DNA of 8,745 nt from contig JAIDMV010000247.1 in assembly GCA_029050385.1 (NCBI GenBank), positions 1 to 8,745 of the forward strand. The letters are read 5' to 3'. Positions 1-5,855 of the stretch are shown here, one piece after another; the first letter of the stretch is position 1, and the number at the start of each line of letters is the position of its first letter. The position numbers were made by a program, and so were the translations under genes. The DNA is from Anaeroplasmataceae bacterium (lineage in GTDB: Bacteria > Bacillota_I > Bacilli_A > Acholeplasmatales > Anaeroplasmataceae). The notes beneath the pieces are model-generated. The model did not search any database, was not told the DNA's origin, and was given only the letters and a program-made list of their open reading frames with translations.

Positions 1-9
1 CACCTTACA

Positions 10-171
10 TTAACCCCCAACTACTTTCACCGGTAATACCCATTTCCAAACCCCAACCTCCACCATGGTGCTTTTAATTTTAACTATAAAAGTTATATAG
101 CCTAATTTAACGACTAAGGCACTAAAAAGAAGAAGAAACACAATCATTACCATAAAAATTCTTTTTTTCAA
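10..171 (-). CDS. Short membrane-anchored ORF, possible N-terminal remnant of a class B penicillin-binding protein
   Basis: This 53-codon reading frame starts with TTG (169-171) and ends with TAA (10-12). A good ribosome binding site, AGGTGAT (176-182), sits about 6 bases upstream. The protein begins MKKRIF, continues with a hydrophobic stretch at about residues 5-30 (VMIVFLLLFSALVV) and then reads KLGYITFI. A basic start, one membrane helix and an R/K-L-x-Y-I-x-F/V motif are typical of the N-terminus of class B penicillin-binding proteins such as SpoVD and PBP2. After about residue 30 the resemblance ends: the tail (KIKSTMVEVGVWKWV...) lacks the expected R-G-x-I-x-D-R segment, and a stop follows. 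The other two minus-strand frames do not restore it. It may be a decayed or rearranged gene fragment, or a genuine small membrane protein. The family assignment rests on a short hydrophobic stretch and is weak. Confidence 0.4.
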   Translation of the reverse strand: MKKRIFMVMIVFLLLFSALVVKLGYITFIVKIKSTMVEVGVWKWVLPVKVVGG

Positions 172-201
172 AAGTATCACCTATATAAAAATATGGCAAT
201 G

Positions 202-231
202 ATTAGAATTTCATAACAAAGAAAACAGCAA
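202..231 (-). promoter_or_regulatory. Possible promoter of the short PBP-like ORF
   Basis: On the minus strand TTGCTG (226-231) is followed after 18 bases by TCTAAT (202-207), one mismatch from the consensus -10. The -35 matches only TTG. It lies just behind the ispG terminator and upstream of the AGGTGAT ribosome binding site, so the position is sensible, but the match is weak. Confidence 0.28.
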
Positions 232-258
232 TAAAAAGAAAAAGGAGCTTTAGCTCCT
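228..258 (-). terminator. Rho-independent terminator of ispG
   Basis: Read on the minus strand, AGGAGC (253-258) pairs with GCTCCT (243-248) across a TAAA loop, and a T-rich run (TTTTTCTTTTTA) follows. The TAG stop codon of ispG (257-259) lies largely inside the 5' arm of the stem, so termination and the end of translation are directly superimposed. Confidence 0.8.
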
Positions 259-1297
259 AAAATAAATCAATTTCCTTTTTCAATTCCTCTAAAATATTTT
301 CTTCTTTAATTTTTCTTATAATGACGCCCTTTTTGAACAAAATGGCCTCATGATTCCCTCCAGCAACACCTAAGTCCGCCTCCTTAGCCTCTCCAGGGCC
401 ATTGACAGCACAACCCATAACTGCCACATGAATTTTTTTGTTTACGTAATTTAAGTAATCTTCAATTTCTTTGGCAATAGGAATCATATTATAAGCAGTT
501 CTGCCACATGTAGGACAAGAGGTAAGTGTAGGAAGATCATTTTTAAAATGTAGTTCCTTTAATATTTCTTTGGCAGCAATGACTTCATATTTAGGATCAT
601 CTGTTAAAGATACACGAATTGTATTTCCTATCCCTAAATCTAAAATTTTAGAGATTCCAAGACTAGATTTAATCAAGCCTTTAAAAGAAGTACCTGCCTC
701 TGTAATGCCGATATGAAGCGGATATGGAAAAGTTTCACTTGCAAGCTTATAAGCTTCTAAAGTTAAATCAATATTAGAACATTTTAAGGATAAGCATATA
801 TTATGAAAATCAAGCTCCTCTAATATAGAAATATGTCTTCTTGCAGCTTCAATCATATGCTCAGGAGTTGGCTTTGCAATATCCTTTGGAAGAGAGCCTC
901 CATTGACTCCAATACGAATTGGGATATTTCTTTCTTTACATAGATTTACAATTTCAACTATTTTTTCTTTATTGGAAATATTGCCTGGATTTAATCTGAT
1001 TTTGTCGACACCTTGTTTGATTGCTATAATGGCAAGCTCAGGATCAAAATGAATATCTGCAACTAGTGGAATATGGATTTTTTCTTTTATTTTAGAAATG
1101 CTTAAGGCATCCTCTTGATCTAAAACGGCGACGCGGATAATCTCGCAGCCTAAACGCTCTAACTCTAAAATTTGGCCAACAGTATCTTTTACATTTTTCG
1201 TTTTTGTATTACACATACTTTGAATATAGATATGATTATTCCCACCAAATTCGAGATTTTTCAGCATAAATTGTTTTGTTTTAGTTCGTGTATACAT
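257..1297 (-). CDS. ispG: 4-hydroxy-3-methylbut-2-en-1-yl diphosphate synthase (flavodoxin type)
   Basis: IspG (GcpE) is a cytosolic iron-sulfur enzyme of the MEP pathway. It reductively converts methylerythritol cyclodiphosphate to HMBPP, the penultimate step to IPP and DMAPP. The N-terminal TIM-barrel half carries RVAVLDQEDA, LVADIHF and KIRLNPGN. The C-terminal half carries the 4Fe-4S ligands: CPTC (Cys261, Cys264), Cys296 in MGCAVNGPGE and Glu303. At 346 aa it has the usual length of the short bacterial form. A GTG at 1304-1306 would add three residues, but it lies within the ribosome binding site AAAGGTGAT, so I place the start at the ATG 1295-1297 (MYTRTKTKQ). It is divergent from rpmG and appears to be transcribed alone, since it has its own terminator. 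All key residues are present. Confidence 0.96.
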   Translation of the reverse strand: MYTRTKTKQFMLKNLEFGGNNHIYIQSMCNTKTKNVKDTVGQILELERLGCEIIRVAVLDQEDALSISKIKEKIHIPLVADIHFDPELAIIAIKQGVDKIRLNPGNISNKEKIVEIVNLCKERNIPIRIGVNGGSLPKDIAKPTPEHMIEAARRHISILEELDFHNICLSLKCSNIDLTLEAYKLASETFPYPLHIGITEAGTSFKGLIKSSLGISKILDLGIGNTIRVSLTDDPKYEVIAAKEILKELHFKNDLPTLTSCPTCGRTAYNMIPIAKEIEDYLNYVNKKIHVAVMGCAVNGPGEAKEADLGVAGGNHEAILFKKGVIIRKIKEENILEELKKEIDLF

Positions 1298-1314
1298 TTT
1301 TATCACCTTTTTAT

Positions 1315-1320
1315 ATTATA
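1315..1320 (-). promoter_or_regulatory. ispG: Probable extended -10 box of the ispG promoter
   Basis: On the minus strand TGA-TATAAT forms a perfect -10 with an upstream TGn extension. At 17-bp spacing the -35 position reads only TTTTTT (1338-1343), so the extended -10 would have to carry recognition. Initiation about 7 bases downstream would leave a leader of only about a dozen bases, starting at the AAGGTG ribosome binding site. That is unusually short, so the true start may lie elsewhere. Confidence 0.45.
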
Positions 1321-1347
1321 TCAAAGGTAAGAAAAGAAAAAAAGGTG

Positions 1348-1376
1348 TTGCATAAAATAATTTTATTTGGTATAAT
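1348..1376 (+). promoter_or_regulatory. rpmG: SigA-type promoter of rpmG
   Basis: TTGCAT (1348-1353) and a perfect TATAAT (1371-1376) are separated by exactly 17 bases. The -10 also has a TGn extension (TGG at 1368-1370). Transcription should begin near 1383, giving a leader of about 33 bases with a strong GGAGGG ribosome binding site (1402-1407) 8 bases before the ATG. Confidence 0.85.
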
Positions 1377-1415
1377 TCTAAAGGAAGTAATCTTTAAGTC
1401 TGGAGGGAAAGAAGA

Positions 1416-1565
1416 ATGCGTGATTTAGTAAAACTAGTTTGTTCTGAATGCAAGAATGAAAATTACTATACAGACAAAAATAAGAAGACAACTCCTGAAA
1501 GAATGGAGATTAAGAAATATTGTCCTTTTTGCCGTAAACATACAGTTCATAAGGAAAAGAAATAA
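1416..1565 (+). CDS. rpmG: 50S ribosomal protein L33 (zinc-ribbon, C+ form)
   Basis: A 49-codon gene begins MRDLVKLVCSEC and ends HTVHKEKK. L33 is a small protein of the large ribosomal subunit near the E site. Two CxxC pairs (Cys9/Cys12 in CSEC and Cys36/Cys39 in CPFC) form the zinc ribbon, so this is the zinc-binding C+ paralogue rather than the zinc-free form made on starvation. The central NENYYTDKNKKTTPERMEIKKY is characteristic of the family, and 49 aa is the normal length. The start is fixed by GGAGGG 8 bases upstream. It has a strong promoter of its own and a hairpin immediately after the stop, so it is probably monocistronic. In other Firmicutes L33 is often beside secE and nusG, but those are not seen here. 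Confidence 0.95.
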   Translation: MRDLVKLVCSECKNENYYTDKNKKTTPERMEIKKYCPFCRKHTVHKEKK

Positions 1566-1587
1566 GCTTGAAAAAGCTTTTTTTCTT
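1564..1587 (+). terminator. Rho-independent terminator of rpmG
   Basis: AAGCTT (1564-1569) pairs with AAGCTT (1574-1579) across a GAAA tetraloop, followed by a T-run from 1580 that is broken only by one C. The first two stem bases are the last two bases of the rpmG TAA stop codon. The stem is only 6 bp, so some readthrough into the next gene is plausible. Confidence 0.7.
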
Positions 1588-1593
1588 TATAGT
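1588..1593 (+). promoter_or_regulatory. Possible -10 box for leaderless transcription of the hydrolase gene
   Basis: TATAGT sits five bases before the ATG at 1599, the spacing seen for leaderless genes, where transcription starts at the start codon. There is no convincing -35: TTGAAA at 1568-1573 gives only a 14-bp spacer and overlaps the terminator stem. This is tentative and suggested mainly by the missing ribosome binding site. Confidence 0.28.
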
Positions 1594-1598
1594 TAATT

Positions 1599-2201
1599 AT
1601 GATTGAAAAAATAGTAACTGGAGATTTTGCAACGAATACGTATATTATTTCTAATCAAGGACAGTGTGTAATTGTTGATCCAGGATTAGACTTTGAGTAT
1701 GCGGCATCAAAGATAAAAGAAAAGTATGAGGTTGTAGGAATCCTTTTAACACATGGGCATATGGACCATATTGATGGGATTAGATATTTTAATGTTCCTA
1801 TTTATATTCATGAACTAGAAATTCCATTTCTAGAAGATCCAAGCCTTTCCTTATACCGAATGTTTGGAAGTAAGATACCTTTCAAAAAAGAAAACTTAAA
1901 GATAATTTCTATAAAGGATGGTATGGAACTAGAACTTATAGGATATACCTTTAAAGTAATGTATACCCCTGGGCATACTAGAGGAAGTGTGGTATATAGC
2001 TATAAGGATAAGCTTTTAAGTGGAGATACTCTCTTTCATATAAGTATGGGAAGAACTGATTTTCCTACAGGAGATTCTAAAAGTATGAGAGAAAGTTTAA
2101 AGAAAATAATAGAAGCATTTCCAGATTCTACTGATGTATATCCTGGACATGACGAGAAAACTACGATTGGCTTTGAAAGAAAGAATAATCCCTATTTATA
2201 A
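1599..2201 (+). CDS. Metallo-beta-lactamase-fold hydrolase, glyoxalase II-like
   Basis: This 200-aa cytosolic protein has the complete metal-binding set of the glyoxalase II-like (YqgX/GloB-like) branch: THGHMDH (His52, His54, Asp56, His57), His126 in TPGHTRGS, Asp143 in SGDTLF and His184 in YPGHDEKTTIG. These residues hold a two-metal centre that hydrolyses thioesters such as S-lactoylglutathione in the named enzymes. The short form lacks the C-terminal glutathione-binding domain of true glyoxalase II, and many Firmicutes use other thiols, so the real substrate is unknown. The N-terminal TNTYIISNQGQCVIVDPG is typical of the family. I see no Shine-Dalgarno sequence before the ATG: the upstream bases are the T-rich tail of the rpmG terminator, and no in-frame start with a better site lies nearby. 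Expression may be leaderless or by readthrough. A terminator follows. Confidence 0.9.
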   Translation: MIEKIVTGDFATNTYIISNQGQCVIVDPGLDFEYAASKIKEKYEVVGILLTHGHMDHIDGIRYFNVPIYIHELEIPFLEDPSLSLYRMFGSKIPFKKENLKIISIKDGMELELIGYTFKVMYTPGHTRGSVVYSYKDKLLSGDTLFHISMGRTDFPTGDSKSMRESLKKIIEAFPDSTDVYPGHDEKTTIGFERKNNPYL

Positions 2202-2204
2202 AAT

Positions 2205-2232
2205 GAGGTTTGAATAGCCTCTTTTCTTTTTT
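2205..2232 (+). terminator. Rho-independent terminator after the hydrolase gene
   Basis: GAGGTT (2205-2210) pairs with ATAGCCTC (2216-2221 as a 6-bp stem with one T-G wobble) around a 5-base loop, followed by TTTTCTTTTTT. It lies 4 bases past the stop codon and isolates the hydrolase gene from the heat-shock operon. Confidence 0.75.
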
Positions 2233-2258
2233 GGAAAAAATTAACAAAAAAATATTTT

Positions 2259-2285
2259 TTAGCACTTTTTAGTTGACAGTGCCAA
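2259..2285 (+). promoter_or_regulatory. CIRCE operator 1 (HrcA binding site) overlapping the -35 box
   Basis: TTAGCACTT, 9 spacer bases, then CAGTGCCAA. Against the CIRCE consensus TTAGCACTC-N9-GAGTGCTAA the left arm matches 8 of 9 and the right arm 7 of 9, with exact 9-base spacing. The -35 hexamer TTGACA (2273-2278) lies across the spacer and right arm, so bound HrcA should block RNA polymerase directly. Confidence 0.9.
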
Positions 2286-2301
2286 AGGCTTGTTATATAA
2301 T
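2273..2301 (+). promoter_or_regulatory. hrcA: Heat-shock operon promoter (SigA type)
   Basis: A perfect TTGACA (2273-2278) and a perfect TATAAT (2296-2301) are separated by exactly 17 bases. Transcription should start near 2308, leaving a leader of about 38 bases. Such a strong promoter is typical of operons held down by a repressor, here HrcA through the flanking CIRCE elements. Confidence 0.93.
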
Positions 2302-2304
2302 AGT

Positions 2305-2331
2305 GTTGCACTAAGGAAATAAGAGTGCAAA
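2305..2331 (+). promoter_or_regulatory. CIRCE-like operator 2 at the transcription start
   Basis: GTTGCACTA, 9 spacer bases, then GAGTGCAAA. The right arm matches the CIRCE consensus at 8 of 9 positions, the left at 6 of 9, and the two arms pair with each other at 7 of 9. It covers the predicted transcription start and ends 3 bases before the hrcA ribosome binding site, so it could also fold as a hairpin in the leader RNA. Confidence 0.75.
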
Positions 2332-2345
2332 AACGAGGTGAAGAA

Positions 2346-3359
2346 ATGCTAACCGATCGTCAAAAATTAATTTTAAAAGCAATTATAGAAGACTATGTAA
2401 GTAGTAATGAACCAGTAGGTTCTAAGTCTTTAACAGAAAAGCCCTATCTAGATTTTTCATCTGCAACAATCCGTTATGATATGCAAGATTTAGAAGAAAA
2501 GGGTTATCTAGAAAAGACACACACCTCATCTGGTAGAATACCTTCGGAGGTAGGATACAGATATTATGTAGATCATTTAATTATAAGAGATGATTCAGTT
2601 CTAGAATATTTTAAGTATTTGGATGAAATCTTTGATAACAAGCATCTAGCAAAAGAAGATGCTTTAAAGAAGATTGCAGATTTCTTAAGTGAACTTACTG
2701 GATATTATTCCATCATCTTAGGCTCAAGTGCTGATTTTGCTAAAGTTATGAAAATGGAAATCGTTCCACTTTCAAATCGAGAAGCAGTTATGCTCATCGT
2801 AACTAACACTGGTCAGGTTCAATCTCAAAGAATTACAATTCCTGAAGGATACAATCAAGATGACCTATTAAAGATTATTCAAATGTTTGATAATGCAATG
2901 TATGATCATTCAGTATATGAGATTCGAGAGATTCTATCAAAAGAAGCAGCTAAGCCTAGAATTAGACAAATGGTTGATTTTAGAGATGATATCTTAAACT
3001 TTATGATTAAGGGCTTTTCTAGATTCTTAAATACAGAAACCTATGACTCAGGATTATCCAGATTATTTAATCAACCAGAATTTCAGGATTATCAAATTAT
3101 GCAAAAGATTCTTAAGGCAATTGATGATGAGACAATCACTGATTTCGCACAATCAGGTGCAGGTAATTTAAAAATTCAAATTGGCAAGGAAAATACGAAG
3201 GGACTTGAGGATTGTTCGATTGTAACTGTTCCTTATTATATTGATGATAATGAATATGGTACAATTATTTTAGTCGGTCCTACTCGTATGAATTATCGAG
3301 GAGTTGTTCCACTTTTAGAATATGTCGCTAAAAGTATGCCAAAATTATATAATAGGTAG
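2346..3359 (+). CDS. hrcA: Heat-inducible transcription repressor HrcA
   Basis: HrcA binds CIRCE operators and represses the class I heat-shock genes; in known systems its activity depends on the GroEL chaperonin. The N-terminal winged helix (about residues 1-75) shows LTDRQKLILKAIIEDYV, SSATIRYDMQDLEEKGYL (recognition-helix region) and the family signature HTSSGRIPS. The remainder is the GAF-like and dimerisation region, ending in VAKSMPKLYNR. The 337-aa length is normal. A GTG at 2325 would extend the protein by seven residues, but it lies in CIRCE 2, while GAGGTG (2335-2340) is well spaced from the ATG at 2346, so I use that ATG. It is the first gene of the operon and is expected to be autoregulated. 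Its stop codon lies within the grpE ribosome binding site region. Confidence 0.97.
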   Translation: MLTDRQKLILKAIIEDYVSSNEPVGSKSLTEKPYLDFSSATIRYDMQDLEEKGYLEKTHTSSGRIPSEVGYRYYVDHLIIRDDSVLEYFKYLDEIFDNKHLAKEDALKKIADFLSELTGYYSIILGSSADFAKVMKMEIVPLSNREAVMLIVTNTGQVQSQRITIPEGYNQDDLLKIIQMFDNAMYDHSVYEIREILSKEAAKPRIRQMVDFRDDILNFMIKGFSRFLNTETYDSGLSRLFNQPEFQDYQIMQKILKAIDDETITDFAQSGAGNLKIQIGKENTKGLEDCSIVTVPYYIDDNEYGTIILVGPTRMNYRGVVPLLEYVAKSMPKLYNR

Positions 3360-3362
3360 GTA

Positions 3363-3974
3363 ATGAAATTGGCTGAAGAAATTAAAGAAGAAGTGAAAGT
3401 TGAAGAAGAAATCCAGGAGGAAGACCAAACTGTAGAAACAGAAGAACCCTCTAAGGAAGAAGTAAAAACGAAAAAAGAAAAAAAAGATAAGTATAAAGAG
3501 CAGATAGCTAAGCTAGAAGCTGAGTTAAAAGAAAAACACAATGATTATTTAAAAGTTTTCGCAGAAATGGAAAATACGAAACGAAGATTAAAAGAAGAAG
3601 CAGTTAAAGATCGTAAATATGCCTCACAAAAGGTTATTGGAGAATTAATTAATCCAATCGATATGCTTTGTAAAATTGTTGCATCTCCTGCTCCATCCCC
3701 AGAGATAGCAAATTACTTGATTGGTTTTCAGATGATTACAAATCAATTAATGGATATTTTAAAGGGAGAAGGCTTAACAGAGATTGAAGCATTGCAGAAG
3801 GAGTTTGATCCTAATCTAATGCAAGCTATGTCTACAGAGTGTGTAGAGGAAGCCCCAGATAACATCGTTCTAAAGGTGATGCAAACAGGGTATATGTATA
3901 AGGATCGAATCTTAAGACCAGCAATGGTTGTAGTAAATAAAAAAGAACAAAAAGACAAACAGGAGGAAGAGTAA
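3363..3974 (+). CDS. grpE: Nucleotide exchange factor GrpE (Hsp70 cofactor)
   Basis: GrpE releases ADP from DnaK and acts as a thermosensor in the Hsp70 cycle. This 203-aa protein has a very acidic, Glu/Lys-rich disordered N-terminus (about 4-42), a long coiled-coil helix (about 43-95, including YLKVFAEMENTKRRL), and the C-terminal beta domain with GFQMITNQLMDILKGEGL, FDPNLMQAM and VMQTGYMYKDRILRPAMVVV. The helix region that usually reads close to LLPVIDNLERAL is here LINPIDMLCKIVASPAP, a divergent version. The start lies 3 bases after the hrcA stop, with AGGTAGG running through that stop codon, so translation is probably coupled. The dnaK ATG begins 2 bases after the grpE stop. Confidence 0.96.
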   Translation: MKLAEEIKEEVKVEEEIQEEDQTVETEEPSKEEVKTKKEKKDKYKEQIAKLEAELKEKHNDYLKVFAEMENTKRRLKEEAVKDRKYASQKVIGELINPIDMLCKIVASPAPSPEIANYLIGFQMITNQLMDILKGEGLTEIEALQKEFDPNLMQAMSTECVEEAPDNIVLKVMQTGYMYKDRILRPAMVVVNKKEQKDKQEEE

Positions 3975-3976
3975 TT

Positions 3977-5794
3977 ATGTCAAATAAGGTTATTGGTATT
4001 GATTTAGGTACAACAAATTCATGTGTAAGTGTTATGGAGGCTGGAGAAGCTAAGGTTATTACAAATGCTGAGGGTGTAAGAACTACCCCATCTGTAGTTG
4101 CCTTCAAGGGGGATGAAATTCAGGTTGGTGATGTTGCAAAGCGTCAAGCAATCACAAATCCTAACACTGTAAGTTCAATTAAGCGTCATATGGGTGATGC
4201 AAACTATCGTGTAGATATTAATGGAAAGAAATATACTCCACAAGAAATTTCTGCAATGGTATTACAAAATTTAAAGAAGACAGCAGAAAGCTATTTAGGC
4301 GAGACTGTAGATAAGGCTGTTATCACAGTTCCAGCATATTTTAATGATGCACAGCGTCAAGCAACTAAGGATGCAGGTAAGATTGCAGGATTAGAGGTTT
4401 TACGTATTATCAATGAGCCAACTGCAGCTGCACTTGCATATGGTATTGATAAGACAGATAAGGAACAGACTGTATTAGTATTTGACCTTGGTGGTGGTAC
4501 ATTCGATGTTTCTATCCTTTCTTTAGCTGATGGTACATTTGAGGTTTTATCTACAGCTGGAGATAACGTATTAGGTGGAGATGACTTTGATAAAGCTGTT
4601 ATGGATTGGTTAGTAGCTGAATTCAAGAGTGAAAGCGGAGTAGATTTAAATCAAGATAAGATGGCTTTACAACGTTTAAAGGATGCTTCTGAAAAAGCAA
4701 AGAAGGACCTATCAGGTGTTACATCTGTAGAAATCAGCTTACCATTTATTTCTATGGGAGCTGCTGGACCTCTACATTTAAATAGAACACTTTCTAGAAC
4801 TAAATTTAATGAATTAACTGCTAATTTAGTTGAACGTTGTTTGGGACCAGTTCGTAGAGCATTAAAGGATGCTAAGCTAACTGCAAAGGATTTAGACCAA
4901 GTATTGCTAGTAGGTGGTTCTACTCGTATTCCAGCAGTTCAAGAGCTAGTTAAGAAGGAATTAGGAAAAGAACCAAACAAGAGTGTAAACCCAGATGAGG
5001 TTGTTGCTATGGGTGCTGCAATTCAAGGTGGCGTTTTAACAGGTGATGTTAAAGATGTATTATTACTAGATGTTACACCACTATCCTTAGGTATTGAAAC
5101 TTTAGGTGGCGTATTTACTAAGTTGATTGAAAGAAATACAACTATCCCTTGTTCAAAGAGCCAAGTATTCTCAACTGCTGCAGATAATCAGCCAGCTGTT
5201 GACATCCATGTATTACAGGGTGAAAGACCAATGGCAGCAGATAATAAGACATTAGGTCGTTTCCAATTAGGAGATATTCCTGCTGCACCTCGTGGAGTTC
5301 CACAAATCGAAGTTAAGTTTGATATTGATGCTAATGGTATCGTAAATGTTTCTGCTAAGAATTTAGGTACTGGTAAGGAACAAAAGATTACTATTCAAGG
5401 TGGTTCAGGATTATCTGATGCTGAAATTGAAAGAATGGTTAAGGAAGCTGAAGAAAATGCTGATGCAGATAAGAAGCGTAAGGAAGAGGCTGATTTAATC
5501 AATGAAGCTAATCAATTAATTTTCCAAACAAAGAAGGCTTTAAATGATTTACAAAATGTTGACCCAACTGAAAAGGAAAATGCAGAACATCTTTGTGAAG
5601 ATTTACAAAAGGCTTTAGATAAGAACGATATTGCTGATATTAAGGAAAAGAAGGAAGCCTTAGAAAAGGTTGCTCAAGATATTGCTGTAAAAGCATATCA
5701 ACAAACTCAAGGCCAAGCAGCTCCAGGAGAGGAAGCAGAAGGTTCTTCAAAGAAGGATAATACAGTAGACGCAGATTTCTCTGACGTACAATAA
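3977..5794 (+). CDS. dnaK: Chaperone protein DnaK (Hsp70)
   Basis: DnaK is the ATP-driven cytosolic Hsp70 that binds exposed hydrophobic peptides with DnaJ and GrpE. The nucleotide-binding domain (about 1-360) has GIDLGTTNSCV (7-17), VPAYFNDAQRQATKDAG, INEPTAAALAYG (145-156), DLGGGTFDVS (170-179) and LVGGSTRIPAV (311-321). The interdomain linker VLLLDVTP spans 361-368, followed by the substrate-binding beta domain and a helical lid (about 480-575). The C-terminal tail is Gly/Ala/Glu-rich and ends DADFSDVQ. At 605 aa it is the short Gram-positive form, lacking the insert of about 24 residues found in the nucleotide-binding domain of Gram-negative DnaK. AGGAGG (3961-3966) before the overlapping grpE end gives a strong ribosome binding site. 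No key residue is missing. Confidence 0.98.
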   Translation: MSNKVIGIDLGTTNSCVSVMEAGEAKVITNAEGVRTTPSVVAFKGDEIQVGDVAKRQAITNPNTVSSIKRHMGDANYRVDINGKKYTPQEISAMVLQNLKKTAESYLGETVDKAVITVPAYFNDAQRQATKDAGKIAGLEVLRIINEPTAAALAYGIDKTDKEQTVLVFDLGGGTFDVSILSLADGTFEVLSTAGDNVLGGDDFDKAVMDWLVAEFKSESGVDLNQDKMALQRLKDASEKAKKDLSGVTSVEISLPFISMGAAGPLHLNRTLSRTKFNELTANLVERCLGPVRRALKDAKLTAKDLDQVLLVGGSTRIPAVQELVKKELGKEPNKSVNPDEVVAMGAAIQGGVLTGDVKDVLLLDVTPLSLGIETLGGVFTKLIERNTTIPCSKSQVFSTAADNQPAVDIHVLQGERPMAADNKTLGRFQLGDIPAAPRGVPQIEVKFDIDANGIVNVSAKNLGTGKEQKITIQGGSGLSDAEIERMVKEAEENADADKKRKEEADLINEANQLIFQTKKALNDLQNVDPTEKENAEHLCEDLQKALDKNDIADIKEKKEALEKVAQDIAVKAYQQTQGQAAPGEEAEGSSKKDNTVDADFSDVQ

Positions 5795-5815
5795 AAGTTA
5801 TAAAACAATATTGAA

Positions 5816-5833
5816 GGGATCCTTATGGGTCCC
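5816..5833 (+). other. Intergenic hairpin between dnaK and dnaJ without U-tract
   Basis: GGGATCC (5816-5822) pairs with GGGTCCC (5827-5833) across a TTAT loop, forming 7 bp with one T-G wobble. TGATGC follows instead of a T-run, so it is not a standard terminator. It may mark an RNA processing site or stabilise the dnaK message, adjusting the dnaK to dnaJ ratio. The dnaJ ribosome binding site begins 10 bases downstream. Confidence 0.6.
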
Positions 5834-5855
5834 TGATGCTTATGAGGTGGCTTAA

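Noticed and set aside
3..77. A proline-rich plus-strand frame at the left edge (PYINPQLLSP... ending at TAA) as the end of an upstream gene.
   Set aside because: It is too short and low in complexity to support, and the minus-strand frame over the same bases has a start and ribosome binding site.
2325..2345. GTG at 2325 as the hrcA start.
   Set aside because: It lies in the right arm of CIRCE 2 with no ribosome binding site, whereas the ATG at 2346 has GAGGTG at good spacing and gives the usual HrcA N-terminus.
3325..3353. TTATATAATAG near the end of hrcA, identical to the -10 region of the heat-shock promoter, as a possible internal grpE promoter.
   Set aside because: It encodes the conserved C-terminal LYNR of HrcA, and the -35 position at 17-bp spacing reads TCGCTA, which is not a match.
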